Origin: Halanaerobiales bacterium
Lineage (GTDB): Bacteria > Bacillota_F > Halanaerobiia > DY22613
Direction of reading: 5' to 3'
NCBI GenBank assembly: GCA_023128035.1
Contig: JAGMES010000027.1
Location: 1 to 42,407, forward strand
Length of the DNA: 42,407 nucleotides
The notes below the pieces were generated by a model. That model was given only the letters and a program-made list of their open reading frames with translations, was not told where the DNA came from and ran no database searches. This document shows positions 19,301-34,300 of this stretch, in pieces (within the stretch, counting starts at the first letter, position 1; every line of letters starts with the position of its first letter). The translations under genes were made by a program, and so were the position numbers.

Positions 19301-22300
19301 ACTGACTCAACTTTTCTGTGATATTTTAGGAAAAGAGATGGTGGGAATTAAAGATGATTTCTTTTTAATTGGTGGACATTCTATAAAAGCTACCATTCTT
19401 GTAGCCCGGGTTTTAAAAGAGTTTAATATAGAATTGCCTTTACGAAAGATTTTTGAAAATCCTACTGTGGAAGAACTGGCAAGATGTATTCAAAATGCTG
19501 AGAAAAAAGAATATCAGCCGATTAAACCTGTTGAAAAGAGAGAATTTTATCCTGCATCATCTATCCAGAAACGGATTTATATCTTAGAACAATTTGGTGA
19601 AAATGATACCAGCTATAATATGCCTTCTGTATTTAATATAAAAGGTTCTATTAATTATAAATCATTGGTTAAAGCCTGTCAGAGATTGGTTGAAAGATAT
19701 CCGATTTTAAGGACTTACTTTGAGTTTAAAGATGGAGCAGTGATTCAAAAAAATGTGGATAAACTTGATTTTGAGGTTGAATTGCTTAAGAAAATGTCTG
19801 AGGATAATCTGAATGAAGTAATTACAACTTTTATCAGACCTTTTGATTTAGGTCAGGCACCTCTCTTTAGAGTTGGGTTGATTGAAAAAGAGTTAGATAA
19901 TGATTATATTTTGATTTTAGATATTCATCATATTATCTCTGATGGTACTTCAATGGAGATTATTTTTGATGAATTGATGAAGCTTTATGAAGGAAAACAA
20001 TTACCTGAATCAAAGGTATATTACAAAGACTTTGCTGTCTGGCAACAGAAAAATTTACTTACTTCAAATAAGTTTACAGACCAGGGAAAATATTGGCTTA
20101 ATCAATTTAAGGGTAAGCTTCCAAAATTGAATTTACCAACTGACTATCCAAGGCCAGCAGTTAAGAGTTCAAGAGGAGACCGTTTCTTATTTGAAATTGA
20201 TAAAGAGCTTTCTGAAAATTTAAAGAAATTAGCTCAGGAGAATAATGTAACTAATTTTATGATTTTGCTGGCTCTATATAGTATTACCTTAGGAAAATCA
20301 GCCTGTCAGGATGATATTTTGATTGGAACGGTATTGGCCGGAAGGAACCATCCTGATATAGAAAAGCTTTTAGGATGTTTTCTAAATAATATAGTTTTTT
20401 GTTGTCAAGCAGAGGGAGAAAAGTCTTTTGAAGATTATCTTAGTGAATTAAAATATATTGTTGTTAATGGTTATCAAAATCAGGATTATCCCATTGAGGA
20501 ATTGATTGATCAGTTAAATCTTCCTTTTGACATGAGTCGAAATCCATTATTTGATGTTATGCTAATCTTCCAGAATTTTGAGAGAAGAGAGTTGAATCTT
20601 GAGTTATCTGATTTTCAGATTAAACCTCATCCAAAAGAGACTAAAACAGCTAAATATGATTTGACTCTATATGCTTCTGAATTTAAAGATCAATTTATCT
20701 TTACGATGGAATATTCAACTGATCTTTTTAAAGAAGAGACAATCAGAGCTTTTTTTGAACATCTGGTAGTTGTCGCTAAACAGATTATTAAAAAACCTGA
20801 TCAAAGGATAAGTGATTTAAGTATTCTAACAGAGTTAGAAAGAGAAAAGATTTTGTATCAGTTTAATCGTACTATCAACCAGGGTTATGAAAAGATAACT
20901 CTTCATCAGCTTTTTGAGAATAGCGTTAATAGAAATCCTGATAAGGTTGCTTTGATAACAGATGATAGGGAAATGACTTATCAAAAATTGAATCAAAAAG
21001 CAAATCAATTGGCTAATCATTTAAGAGAGAGAGTTCTTAAAAAAGAAGAGAAGGTAATATTGATGCTTAGACCATCAGCTAAGATGATGATAGGATTGTT
21101 AGCTATCCTAAAAGCCGGGGGAGCATATTTGCCAATTGATCCTGATTATCCAGTTGAAAGAATAAATTATATTTTAAAAGATAGTGGTAGTAAAATCCTT
21201 CTTGTAGAAAATAAAATGGAAGCTGGAATCGATTTTACAGGACAGGTAATTGATATAACTGATAGTAAACTATATCAGGGAAGTAGTAAGGATTTAGAAA
21301 ATATTAATTCTTGTGAAGATCTTGCTTATATTATCTATACCTCTGGTTCTACTGGTAACCCCAAAGGTGTGATGGTAGAACACAGGAATGTAATAAATTA
21401 TGTCAATGCTTTCTTAGAAGAATTTAAACTTTCAGCAGATGATATTGTTTTACAACAAGCCTCCTTTGCTTTTGATGCTTTTGTGGAAGAAGTTTACCCT
21501 ATCCTAAGACAGGGTGGGAAATTGATTATTCCAAAAAGAGAGGATATTAAAGATGTATCTCGCTTGATAGATTTGTTGATTAAACATCAGGTGACCATAC
21601 TAAGTACTTCACCTTTACTTATTAATGAATTAAATCAATCGGAGCGGTTAGAAGAATTGAATTTAAGGATTTTGATCAGTGGTGGAGATGTTCTTAAAGG
21701 CAAATATTTTACTAATCTAATCGAAAGAATGCAGGTTTATAATACTTATGGTCCCACAGAGACTACAGTCTGTGCTTCATACTATCATTGTCTGGAAGTT
21801 GAAGAAGATATCCCAATTGGTAATCCTATCAGTAATTATCAGATATATATTATGGATAGAAACGGTAATTTACTTCCATCAGGTATACCAGGTGAGATTT
21901 GTATAGCAGGATTTGGGGTTAGTCGTGGTTATTTAAAGCGACCGGAATTGACAGAAGAAAAATTTGTCTTTGATCATCAATTACAGCAAAGAATATATCG
22001 GACTGGAGATCTTGGTTGCTGGCGAGAAGATGGTCTAATTGAGTTTCACGGTCGAATTGATAATCAGGTTCAAATTAGAGGTTATCGGATTGAACCTGGT
22101 GAGATTGAAGCTAAGCTATTAGAACATCAGTTAGTTGAAGATGTAGTAGTAATTAATGGAACTGATGGTAGTGGTGAAACCTATCTTGCTGTTTATGCTA
22201 AACTATATGACGAGATTTTAGACGATGAAAGAAAGCAAAATAGTTCTATACTTTTACGTGAATTTTTAAAAGATAAGCTACCTGAGTATATGATTCCTGC

Positions 22301-25300
22301 TTACTTTGTGATAGTAGATGAGATTCCAGTAACTCATAATGGTAAAGTTGATCGAAAGGCCTTGGGTGATCCTACAAGGAATATTGAGAGGGGTTTAGAG
22401 TATCTGGTTCCTGAAAGTGAATTGGAAAGAAAGTTGGCTCAAATCTGGTCAGAGATCTTGGAGATCGAGAAGATTGGGGTTTTAGATAATTTCTTTGTTC
22501 TTGGTGGTCACTCTTTAAAGGCAACTACTCTTGCTGGACGGGTAAAGAAAGAATTGAATCTTAATTTACCTTTAACTATAATTTTCAAAAAACCGACTAT
22601 TAGAGAATTAGCTCAATATCTAAGTCAGGCTCAACAATCAATTTATTCAGCTTTGAGTACTGTTAAGAAAAAAGAATATTATCCTGTTTCTTCTGCTCAA
22701 AAACGGATGTATTTATTAAATCAATTGAGTGAAAATCAAAGCAATTACAATTTACCATATGCCTGGATTATTGAAGGAAAAGTAGATTACGCAAAATTAA
22801 ATCAGTCATTTATACAATTAATTGAACGGCATGAATCATTTAGAACCTCATTTGAGCTAATTGAGGGAGAGATAGTACAGAAAATAGATTTAGTAGATTT
22901 TTCAGTCAAATTTGATAAAGTAAAAGCTGAAAAATTGGATCAGCAGGTCGAGGAATTTATCCGTCCTTTTGATCTAAAAAAAGCCCCTCTACTTCGAGTA
23001 GAATTATTAGAGATTGAAAAAGATAAGTATCTTTTGATGTTGGATATGCACCATATTATTTCTGACGGATATTCTATTGATCTATTGATTAATGAGTTTC
23101 TTAAGCTTTATGAAGGGTATAGTCTATCGAAATTGCAAATTCAGTACAAGGATTTTGCTGAGTGGCAGAATAAACTCTTTGAAACCAGTCAGTTTAAAAA
23201 ACAGGAAGAATATTGGCTTAATAGATTTTCTCCTGATATTCCAGTGTTGGAACTGCCAACAGATTTTAAACGGCCTAAAATAAGGAAATTTAGTGGGGAG
23301 AAATGTGGTGTTAAACTGGATAAGAATCTTAGTGATAGTTTATATGAATTGGCTAAAGAAAATGAAGCAACTATTTATATGATTCTTTTAGCTGCTTATA
23401 ATATTTTATTGAGTAGATATGCAGGTCACGAAGATATTATCGTTGGCTCACCTATTGCTGGAAGAAATGGACACCCGGATTTAAGCAATATTGTTGGTAT
23501 GTTTGTAAATACTTTGCCGATGAGAAATCAACCCTGTGGAAATAAGAGCTTTATTGCCTTTTTAAGTGAAGTTAAAGCTAATGCTTTGAGTGCATATGAG
23601 AATCAGGATTATCCATTTGAAATGCTGGTAGAAAAATTGGATTTAGAGCGGGATATGAGCCATAATCCACTCTTTGATATTGTCTTTGCTATGCAAAATA
23701 CGATTCACACAGCTAAAGTTGAGCATAGTTTAAAGGTCAGTCCATATTACTATACTGACAAAATTGCCCGATTTGATTTGACTATGTTTGCGTATGAATC
23801 TATTAATGGTCTTTATTTTGAAGTGGAATATAGTACTGAACTTTATCGGGCAGAGACAATTAAAAGATTAACCGATCATTTTAAGCAGATTTTACTTAAG
23901 ATAACTGCTAAACCTGAGATATTCCTTCAAGATATTGATTTATTAAATGAAGTTGAAAAAAGAAAAATATTAGAGTTTAATAATAGTATGGTTGAATATC
24001 CACAAGAAAAGACAATTGGCGTGCTTTTTGAAGAACAGGTTTACAGGACTCCAGATAAAATTGCACTGGTAAGTGAAGTGGAGCAATTGACTTATCTTAA
24101 GTTAAACCAAAAAGCGAATCGGTTGGCTCATATCTTAAGAGAAAAAGGTGTCGATAGAGAGAGTATTGTTGCCGTTATGATGGAGCGTTCTTTAGATGCT
24201 GTAGTTACTATTCTGGCAATCGTCCAGGCAGGTGGTGCTTATCTACCAATTGATTTAAATTATCCACCCAAAAGAATTAGTTATCTACTTAAGGATGCTA
24301 AAATTAAGTTATTATTAAGTAATGTTAGAATGATGGATATAGAATTTTCGGGTGAGATATTAAATCCAGTTGATTATATAAAAGATGATTTCCTTTCATC
24401 TTTTGAGTTTAATTTAATAAATAAGCCAGGGGATTTGATCTATATTATCTATACATCTGGCTCAACAGGAAAACCAAAGGGAGTAATGATTGAACATCGT
24501 AATGTAAATGCTCTGTTGGCAAGTTCGATGTCTCCAGAAATAAAGGAGAATGATAGGGTTTTACAGACTGCAACCATAGCTTTTGATGCATCTATATTTG
24601 AAATCTGGGGAACTATCCTCAAAGGAGCTTCTTTATACATTATTTCTAAGGAAAAGCTTTTAATGCCGAAGCTATTAGAAGAAAAGATAAAAGAATATAA
24701 TATCACTTTTCTCTGGCTGACAACTGCATTATTCCATCAATTGGCAGAAGAAAATCCAACAATATTTGCTTCTTTAAAGACTCTAATCTTTGGTGGAGAG
24801 GTTGTTTCGATTAAATACGTAAACCTTATCCGAAAGATGTATCCTAAATTAACAATGCTGAATATGTATGGGCCAACTGAAAATACTACTTTTTCTACAG
24901 CCTTTAAGATTGAAAAAACCTTTAATGACAATGTGCCCATCGGGAAACCAACCACCAATACTAAAGTATATATTATTGATAAATATAATAATCTTCAACC
25001 AATTGGTCTTCCGGGTGAATTGTGTACAGCGGGAGAAGGAGTCGGTCGGGGATATTTGAATCAGCCTGAATTAACCAATCAAAAATTTGTTGAAGATCCC
25101 CTTGAAGCTGGTAAGAAAATGTATCGAACTGGAGATATTGCCAGCTGGTTAGCTGATGGTAATTTAGAATTTGTAGGCAGGGTTGATAATCAGGTTAAAA
25201 TAAGAGGTTTTCGGGTTGAACCGGGGGAAATTGAAAATCAAATTCTAACAGAACCTGAGATTAAAGAATGTGTGGTTATTGTTAAAGAAATTAAGGGAAG

Positions 25301-28300
25301 CAAAACCATCTGTGTTTTTATCAAGTTAGGAATTAAAAAAGAAAAAGAAGAATTTGATTTGTTTGTTAAAGATGTGAAGGTGAGGTTAAGTAATAAGTTT
25401 CCTGATTATATGATTCCAACCTATTTTATTCAGGTAGATTTGATGCCTTTGACATTAAGTGGTAAGATTGATCGTAAGTCTTTACCAGAAATTAATCCAG
25501 ATAGTCATTTTAGTAGTAAATATCAGCCACCAACAAATGAGACTGAGAAGAAATTAGCTACTCTTTTTGCTCAGGTACTGGGGGTTCAACAGGTTGGAAT
25601 AAAAGATGACTTTTTTGAGTTGGGTGGTCATTCATTGAAAGCAACTTCTTTGGCTTCAAAAATAAATAATGAATTTGGTAATAGAATAACTTTAAGAAAT
25701 ATATTTGAAGAACGGACTGTGGAAAAACTGGCTCAGTATTTGGAAAAATCAAAAAGCAGTGACTATCCAGTAATTAATAAGACAGCAATTAACGATTATT
25801 ATCCGGTTTCTTCAGCTCAAAAGAGGATGTATCTAATGCAGCAGATGGATGAAGAGAGCATTGGTTATAATATGCCAGGTGCTGTTTATATTAAGGACAA
25901 TCTGGATATCAAAAAGTTAGAGAGGGCTTTTAGAAAAATAATTGACAGACATGAGACTTTAAGAACTTATTTCATCATGGAAGATAAAGAGCCTGTTCAA
26001 ATTATCGCCAATGTAGATTTTCAGATTGAGCTTTTGGAAGGTAAAAAAGATGTGATTAAAGAGTTTTTTCGACCCTTTGATTTGCGTCAACCTCCTTTAT
26101 TGCGAGTAGGGTTATTAGAATTAGAAGACTGTTATCTGATGGTTTTTGACATTCATCATATTGTTTTCGATGGAGTTTCAATGGGAATTTTGCTGGATGA
26201 ATTAATGAAAATCTATGCAGGGCAAAAGTTAGAGGAGCTGAAATTTCAATACAAAGATTTTGCTGTCTGGCAGAATAAATTGTCTGATTCTAAATTATTA
26301 AAAAATCAGGAAAGATATTGGATGGATAAATTTTCTGATGAGATTCCAATCTTGAATTTACCTACAGATTATTTACGTCCAACAGTCAAGACTTTTGTTG
26401 GTGATACTATTAACTTAAGTTTGACAGAAAAATTAACGAGACAGTTAGAAGAATTAACTCAAAGATTTGATTCCACCCTATATCTAACTCTTTTAGCCGT
26501 ATATAATATTCTTCTAGCTAAATACACAGGCCAGCAAGATCTGCTTGTTGGTTCACCATCTGCTGGACGAGGAGCTCATCAGGAGTTAGAAAAACTGATA
26601 GGAATGTTTGTTAATACTATAGTGATGAGAAATTATGTTGATGATGAGAAATCTTTTGCTGATTTCTTAAAAGAAGTAAAGCTTAATGGTTTAGAGGTTT
26701 TTGAAAATCAAGATTATCAGTTTGAAATGTTAGTAGATAAACTTGAAATAAATCGTGATCTAAGCCGCAATCCATTATTTGATACGATGTTTGCTTTGCA
26801 AAATATGGGATATCAATATGAAAGTCAAACAGCAAATGCTTTAGAGTTAGAATCATATTCTGTAAAGAGTAAAATTTCAAAATTTGACCTTACGGTGAGT
26901 GCTGTTAAGAAAAATCAAAAGATCGAATTTACTTTTGAATACAGTACAGATCTTTTCAAACAGCAAACTATAGAACAGATGGCAAAACATCTTATAAACA
27001 TCTTAAGAAAGATTGTAAAAAATCCAGAAATCAAATTAGCTGAAATTGAAATGCTTTCTGATAAAGAGAGAAAACAATTAATAGAGGAGTTTAACGATAA
27101 TCAATGTGTGTATACTGATCAATCGTTGTTACATCAACTTTTTATAAGTCAGGCTGAAAAAACTCCTGATGAAATTGCTATCAGTTTTGGAGATCAGATA
27201 CTAACCTATGCTGAATATAATCGACGTTCCAATCAATTGGCTAGATTATTAAGAGAAAAAGGGGCCAGCCCTGATAAAATTATAGCAGTTATTGTTGAAC
27301 GTTCTTTAGAAATGGCAATAGCTATATTAGCAGTAATGAAAGCAGGAGCAGCATATTTACCAATAGATCCTGACTATCCTCGAGAAAGGATTCAATATCT
27401 TCTTAGAGATAGTGGAGCGTCATTACTTTTAACTTGTATAGACATCTCAACCAAAATTACTGATTTTTCAGGGGAGATAATTAAGTTAAATAACGAACTA
27501 TTTGTGGGTGACTCTGCAAATTTAGAGATAGTTAATCAACCTACTGATCTTGCATATGTAATTTATACATCCGGTACTACAGGTAACCCGAAAGGAGTTA
27601 TGATTGAACATCATAGTATATCCAATGCTTTATATTGGAGAAAAGATAGCTATAATTTTACTGTAAATGATCGAGTATTAATTCTCTTTTCTTTCGCTTT
27701 CGATGGATCTGTTTTGACATTCTTTACTCCTTTAATCTCAGGAGCTCAGATTGTTTTATTGGATAATCAACAGGTTAAAGAACCCTTTATTATCAAAGAA
27801 ATTGTTGGTAGTAAAAAAGTAACACACATTTCCTGTGTTCCTTCGATTTATACTTGGCTTTTGGAGTGTTTCACAAAAAAAGATGTAGAATCCTTAAAAA
27901 CAGTTTCGATGGGTGGAGAACAGATTGGTCTTAATTTGATCGAAAAGAGTAAAAAGCTTAAACCAGATTTAGAGATTGCCAACGAATATGGCCCAACAGA
28001 GAATAGTGTAATTTCTACCATTAATCGAAATATTTTGACAGAATTTCCTGTTTCTATTGGTAGTCCTGTACCTAATACAAAGGTTTATATCTTAGATAAG
28101 AATTTTAAACCAGTGCCAGTTGGAGTACCCGGACAGATCTGTCTTGGAGGGGTGCAACTTGCCAGAGGTTATCTTAATAGACCGGATTTAACCCATGACA
28201 AATTTGTTAATAATCCCTTTATTTCCGGAGAAAAAATGTATTTGACCGGAGATCTTGGGCGTTGGTTGGCTGATGAAAAAATAGAATTTTTGGGCAGGAT

Positions 28301-31300
28301 TGACTCTCAAATTAAAGTAAGGGGTTATAGAATTGAATTGGGTGAAATCGAAAATCAACTTTTGACAAGTCATGAGTCCATTACAGAAGTGGTAGTAGTT
28401 GATATCAATGACCAAAAGGATAATACTTATTTAGTCGGTTATTACTCAGCGGATGAAGAGATTAGCCCGAAAAGTATCAAGGCACAATTGGCTGAAGAAT
28501 TACCAGAATATATGATTCCAGCATATTTGATTCAGCTTGATAAATTACCGGTAACTTCCCATGGGAAGATTGATCGCAAAGTTTTACCTCTACCTGATAT
28601 TGATAAAGAAAAGAGAGTAAAAGAATATCCAAAAGACGAAATTGAGAAAAAGCTGGCTTCTATCTGGGAAGACATATTGAATTTATCGAATATAGGGGTA
28701 AATGATAATTTCTTCGATCTGGGTGGTCATTCATTAAAAGCAACAGCGATGATGGCAAAAATCTATAAAGAGTTCGGGGTAAAGGTATCATTACAGCAGA
28801 TTTTCAAAGAACCAACTATTAGAGGGATCAGAGTATATATTGCTTCTAGGGAAGTGGACTATCATAAAAAAATTAGCCCAATTGAGGAAAAAAGAGCTTA
28901 TTATCCTGTTTCTCAAACTCAAATGAGGATGTATATCTTATATCAATTAGAAAATAATGCTAAGAGCTATAATATGCCCCTTGGAGTTTTTCTCATGGGA
29001 AAACTTGATATTGAACGTCTGAAATGGGCTTTTAAACAATTAATTGAGCGACATGAATCTTTAAGAACATCTTTTGAGGTTATAAATGACGAACCAATCC
29101 AGAAAATTCATGATGAGGTTGATTTTAAAATTATTTATTCTTCCATGAAAGAGAATGAGTTAGATTCCAGGTTGAAAAGTTTTATTAGACCTTTTAACTT
29201 TAAAAGACCTCCTCTCTTCAGAGTAGAACTAATTGAAATAATTGATAAGACAGACAGTTGTTTGTTACTATGTGATTTCCATCATATCATTATGGATGGA
29301 GTATCAATGAGAATCTTTATTAATGAGTTGATTAGAGCTTATAATGGGGATGAATTACCTCAATTAAAATTACAGTATAAAGATTATGCGGTCTGGAAAA
29401 GGAAGTTTTTAGAATCAGAAGAAATGGCAAAACAGGAAAAATATTGGCTTGGTCAATTTGCTGATGAGATTCCGGTCTTGAATTTACCAATAGATTATTC
29501 TAGACCTTTAGAGAAAAATTTTGCAGGAGCAGTCTATCAGTTTTCATTGGATGAAGAATTGGCAGATAGTTTAAATCAGTTGGCTAAAGAAAAAGAAGCT
29601 ACATTATATATAATTCTTTTAACTGCATATAGTATTCTTTTAGCTAGATATTCAGGACAGTCAGATATCAATATAGGTTCTCCTATTGCTGGTAGAACAG
29701 ACGCTGATTTGGAAAATATTATAGGGATGTTTGTTAATACTGTTGTGATGAGAATCAGGCCAGATATAGAAAAAACTATTGCCAGATTATTAACAGAGAA
29801 TAAAGAGACTGCTTTGGAGGCCTTTTCTAATCAGGATTATCCTTTTGATTTATTGGTAGAAAAATTAAATATTACGAGAGATCTAAGCAAAAATCCCCTT
29901 TTTGATACTATGTTTGCTCTACAAAATATTGATGAAGGTGAAGTAAAAAGAGGAGAATTAAAATTTATACCTTATCATCCAGAAAGAAAAACAGCTAAAT
30001 TTGACCTTTTTATGGATGCTTATGAATCAAATTCAAAGATCAAGATTGATCTTGAATATAGTACTCAACTATTTAAAGCAGAAACCATCAAAAGAATGGC
30101 CACACATTTTGAAAAAATTGTTATTGAGATGATTAAGAATCCTCATCAAAAAATCTCTGATTTAGAGATGATTACTGAGGATGAGAAGAAGGTAATCTTA
30201 AATCAATTTAATGATACCAGTGTTGAATATCCTAAGATGAAAACAATTCATCAACTTTTTCAAGAACAGGTAAAACATAATCCTCAAAAGACAGCTTTGT
30301 ATTATAACGGAGAAGAGATGACATACCAGACTTTACAGTTGAAGGCTAATGGAATGGCTTATCTATTGAGAGAGAAAGGGGTAGTACGAGAGCGGATTGT
30401 TGGCTTAATGGTGGAAAGGTCTTTTGAGATGATTGTTGGACTTTTAGCTATCTTAAAAGCTGGAGGAGCTTATCTTGCAATTGATTATGATTATCCAGAA
30501 AAAAGAATTGCATTTATGCTAGAAGATAGTAATATTAAATTACTATTGACAAAAAGTCAGCTTACAAAGGAGTTGAGTTTTGACGGAGAAGTAATTTATC
30601 TGGATCAGCCGATTGAGGAAAGGAGAACTGGCCCGGAATTAGTTAATCATCCTGAGGATTTGATGTATCTAATCTATACTTCTGGTTCTACTGGCAGACC
30701 AAAGGGTGTACAGATTGAACATCGAAATATAGTTAATCTGATTAATTTTGAATTAACAAAGACTAATATTGATTTTAGTAAGGTTCTTCAGTTTACTACC
30801 ATCAGTTTTGATGTTTCTTATCAGGAGATTTTTACCACTCTTTTAGCAGGCGGAGAGTTATATCTTATAGATAAAGAAAAAAGGGATGACTTTAATCAAC
30901 TCTTTAAATTTATTGAAGATAATAATATCTCAACGATTTTTGTTCCTGTATCCTTTTTAAAATTTGTTTTTACAGAAGAGGAATACCTAAAAGAGTTTCC
31001 AGGTTGTATTAAACATATTCTTACTGCGGGAGAACAATTAATTGTAACTGAAGGATTGAAAAAATATTTAGCAAAAAATCAGGTTTATCTTCATAACCAT
31101 TATGGTCCTTCTGAAACTCATGTTGTTACAACTTTGACCATGTCTCCTAATGAAGAGATTTGGGAATTACCACCGATTGGAAAACCTATTGATAATACAC
31201 GTATCTATATTGTAGATGAAAATGAACGACTTCAGCCTATTGGAATAGTAGGTGAACTGTATGTCGGAGGAGCGAATGTAGGTCGGGGTTATTATCAAAG

Positions 31301-34300
31301 GTCAAAATTAACTACTGAGAAATTTGTGGAAGATATTTGTCATCCTGCAGAAAGGATGTATAAGACAGGTGATCTTGCTCGTTGGTTAGTAGATGGAACT
31401 ATTGAATTTGAGGGTAGAAAGGATCATCAGGTCAAAATTAGGGGTTTTAGAATTGAATTAGAAGAAATAGAAGAACAGCTTTTAAAGATTAAAGAAATCA
31501 AAGAGATAACTGTTGTTGATTTCGAAGATGAAAATAAAAACAAATATTTGGTTGCTTATCTGGTGGTTGATCAAGCAGATGAATTATCAATTGCAAAAAT
31601 TAAAACCGAGCTTGGAAATTATCTGCCTGACTATATGATTCCTTCATATTTTGTCATTTTAGATAAGATACCAATAAACGCCAATGGTAAGATTGATCGC
31701 AAGGCATTACCTGAACCTGATGGAGTAAAACAGAGTGAAACTGAATACAGACCTCCAGAAACTGAATTAGAAAAGAGATTAGTCATATTATGGTCACAAG
31801 TGTTAAAGGTGGATCAAGTAGGTATAGATAATAATTTCTTTGCCCTTGGTGGTCACTCACTTAGAGCTACATTGTTAACTGCTAAAATTAACAAGGAGTT
31901 TAATACACAGATTTCTTTAAGGGAGATCTTTAAAAGACCTACAATAGCAAGTTTAGCTCAATATTTAGAAAGTATTGAAAAACGGACATATCAGGCAATT
32001 GAGAAGATAGAAAGAAGAGATTTTTATCCATTATCTTCAGCACAACAAAGATTGTTTATCATCGAATATATGACAGAATTAAATATTAATTATAATCTTC
32101 CCTGTATGTTTAGACTTGTAGGGGAATTGGATTATCAACAATTTAAACAGTCATTACAGAAATTGATTGATCGTCATGAAGCTTTTAGAACCTTTTTTGA
32201 ACTGATTGATGGTGAACCTGTACAGAGAATAGAGGACGAATTAGTAGTAGATTTAAAATTAATTGAGCTGAATGATAAGGATAAATTAGAAAAGATAATC
32301 TCCGATTATATCAGGCCTTTTGACTTATTTGCTGGCCCTCTTTTTAGAGTTGGTTTGATTAAATTGGAGAAGAATCAACATATCTTCATTTTTGACATGC
32401 ATCATATTATAGCAGATGGTACTTCTCTAGAAATAATTAGCTCTGATTTTGCTAGGTTATATCAGAACGAGCCTCTTCAGGATCTACGGATTCAGTACAA
32501 AGATTTTGCAGTCTGGCAGGTGGGGACGCCAGGTTTACCAAAACTTGAGAATGAAGCAGAGTATTGGCTGGATCAATTTGCAGGTGAGATCCCGGTATTG
32601 GATCTACCTACAGATAAGCCAAGACCAGCTTTGATGAGTCATCATGGAGCAGGATTTGAGTTTAGTATTGATGAAGAACTGACAGGCCAGTTAAAAAGAC
32701 TGGCTGCACAAAATAATACAACTTTATATATGCTTCTTCTGGCAGTGTATAATGTATTATTGGTAAAATATAGTGGTCAGGAAGATATAATTGTGGGTAC
32801 TCCTGTGGCAGGGCGCAATCATGCTGATTTAGAAGGGATAGTTGGTATGTTTGTTAATACCCTTGCTATTAGAAGTCAGCCAGGAGGTAAGAAGGTTTTT
32901 AAGAATTTCTTAAATGAGGTTAAGAATATTTGTCTCTCAGCCTTTGAAAATCAAAACTATCAGTTTGAGATGCTTATCAATAATCTGGAATTGGTTCGTG
33001 ATGTAAGTAGAAATCCATTATTTGATGTTATGTTTGCTTTGCAAAATACTGAAAAGAAAACTATAGTTTTAGAGGATATAGAAATTAAACCATATAGTTT
33101 TGACAATATGGTGAGCAAGTTTGATTTAACTCTTAATGCCATAGAAGTTGGTGAGGGAATCGGTTTTGGTATGGTTTATCGGACTGATCTTTTTGAAGCT
33201 GAGACGATTTGTCGGATGAGTCAGCATTTTAAAAATCTTCTTCAGGCTGTAGTTAAAAATCCAGAGTTTAAAATTGCTAATTATATGGTTCCAGCAAGGA
33301 TTCAGATAGTTGATAAGGCAAATGATAAGATTGATAGAAAAGCATTAAAAATACCTGAAAGAGATAAAGTTCAAATCAGTGCTAATCCTATGAATGAAGT
33401 TGAAACTAAACTGGCTGAAATTTTAGAAGATGTTCTAAATATAGATAAGGTTAATGTAGAGCAAGACTTCTTTGAACTGGGTGGTAACTCTCTTTTGGCA
33501 ATAAAAACAGTTATAAAAGCAAGAGAAAAAGGTTTGAAGTTAGAGGTTAATGATATCTTCCAGTATAAAAATATCTACAATTTAGCTAAATATCTTACTA
33601 AATGTTTTATAGAAACGGCGGTAACTGAAGAAAAACGAGTTGTTAAAAAGCTTTCTTCGATTAGACCTGGTGATATAAAGGTTAAAGGTGATACTTTTAC
33701 TCCTGAAAATGTTTTACTTACAGGGGCAACGGGATATTTGGGAATTCATATCCTGGAAGAGTTATTAAAAACCACCAAAGCCCGGATTTATTGTCTGGTT
33801 AGAGGTAGTGAAGATCGCTTAAGTTTAGATAGGTTAAAGCAAAAACTTAAGTTCTACTTTGGAAATCAATATGACTGTTTTATCGAAGAACGGATATTTG
33901 TCATTCAAGGAGATTTGACTAAAGAATACTTAAGACTTTCAAAGAAAAATTATGATAATCTGGCTAATAACATAGATACCATTATCCATACAGCTGCCTT
34001 AGTAAAACATTTTGGTGACTACAAAGAATTTTATCAGGTGAATGTTCAGGGTACTGCCAGAATTGTAGAACTAGCCTGTCGATCCAAGGCACGACTTTGT
34101 TATATTTCAACAATGAGTGTATCTGGTAGTAGATTACATGAAGAGAAAGAAGTAAGATTTACCGAAAATGATCTTTATATTGGACAAAGCTTTGAGGATA
34201 ACGTCTATGTAAAAAGTAAGTTTGAGGCAGAAAATATGATAGTTAAGGCTTTTGACCGAGGGTTGGATGCAATAATCTGTCGGGTTGGTAATCTAACTGG

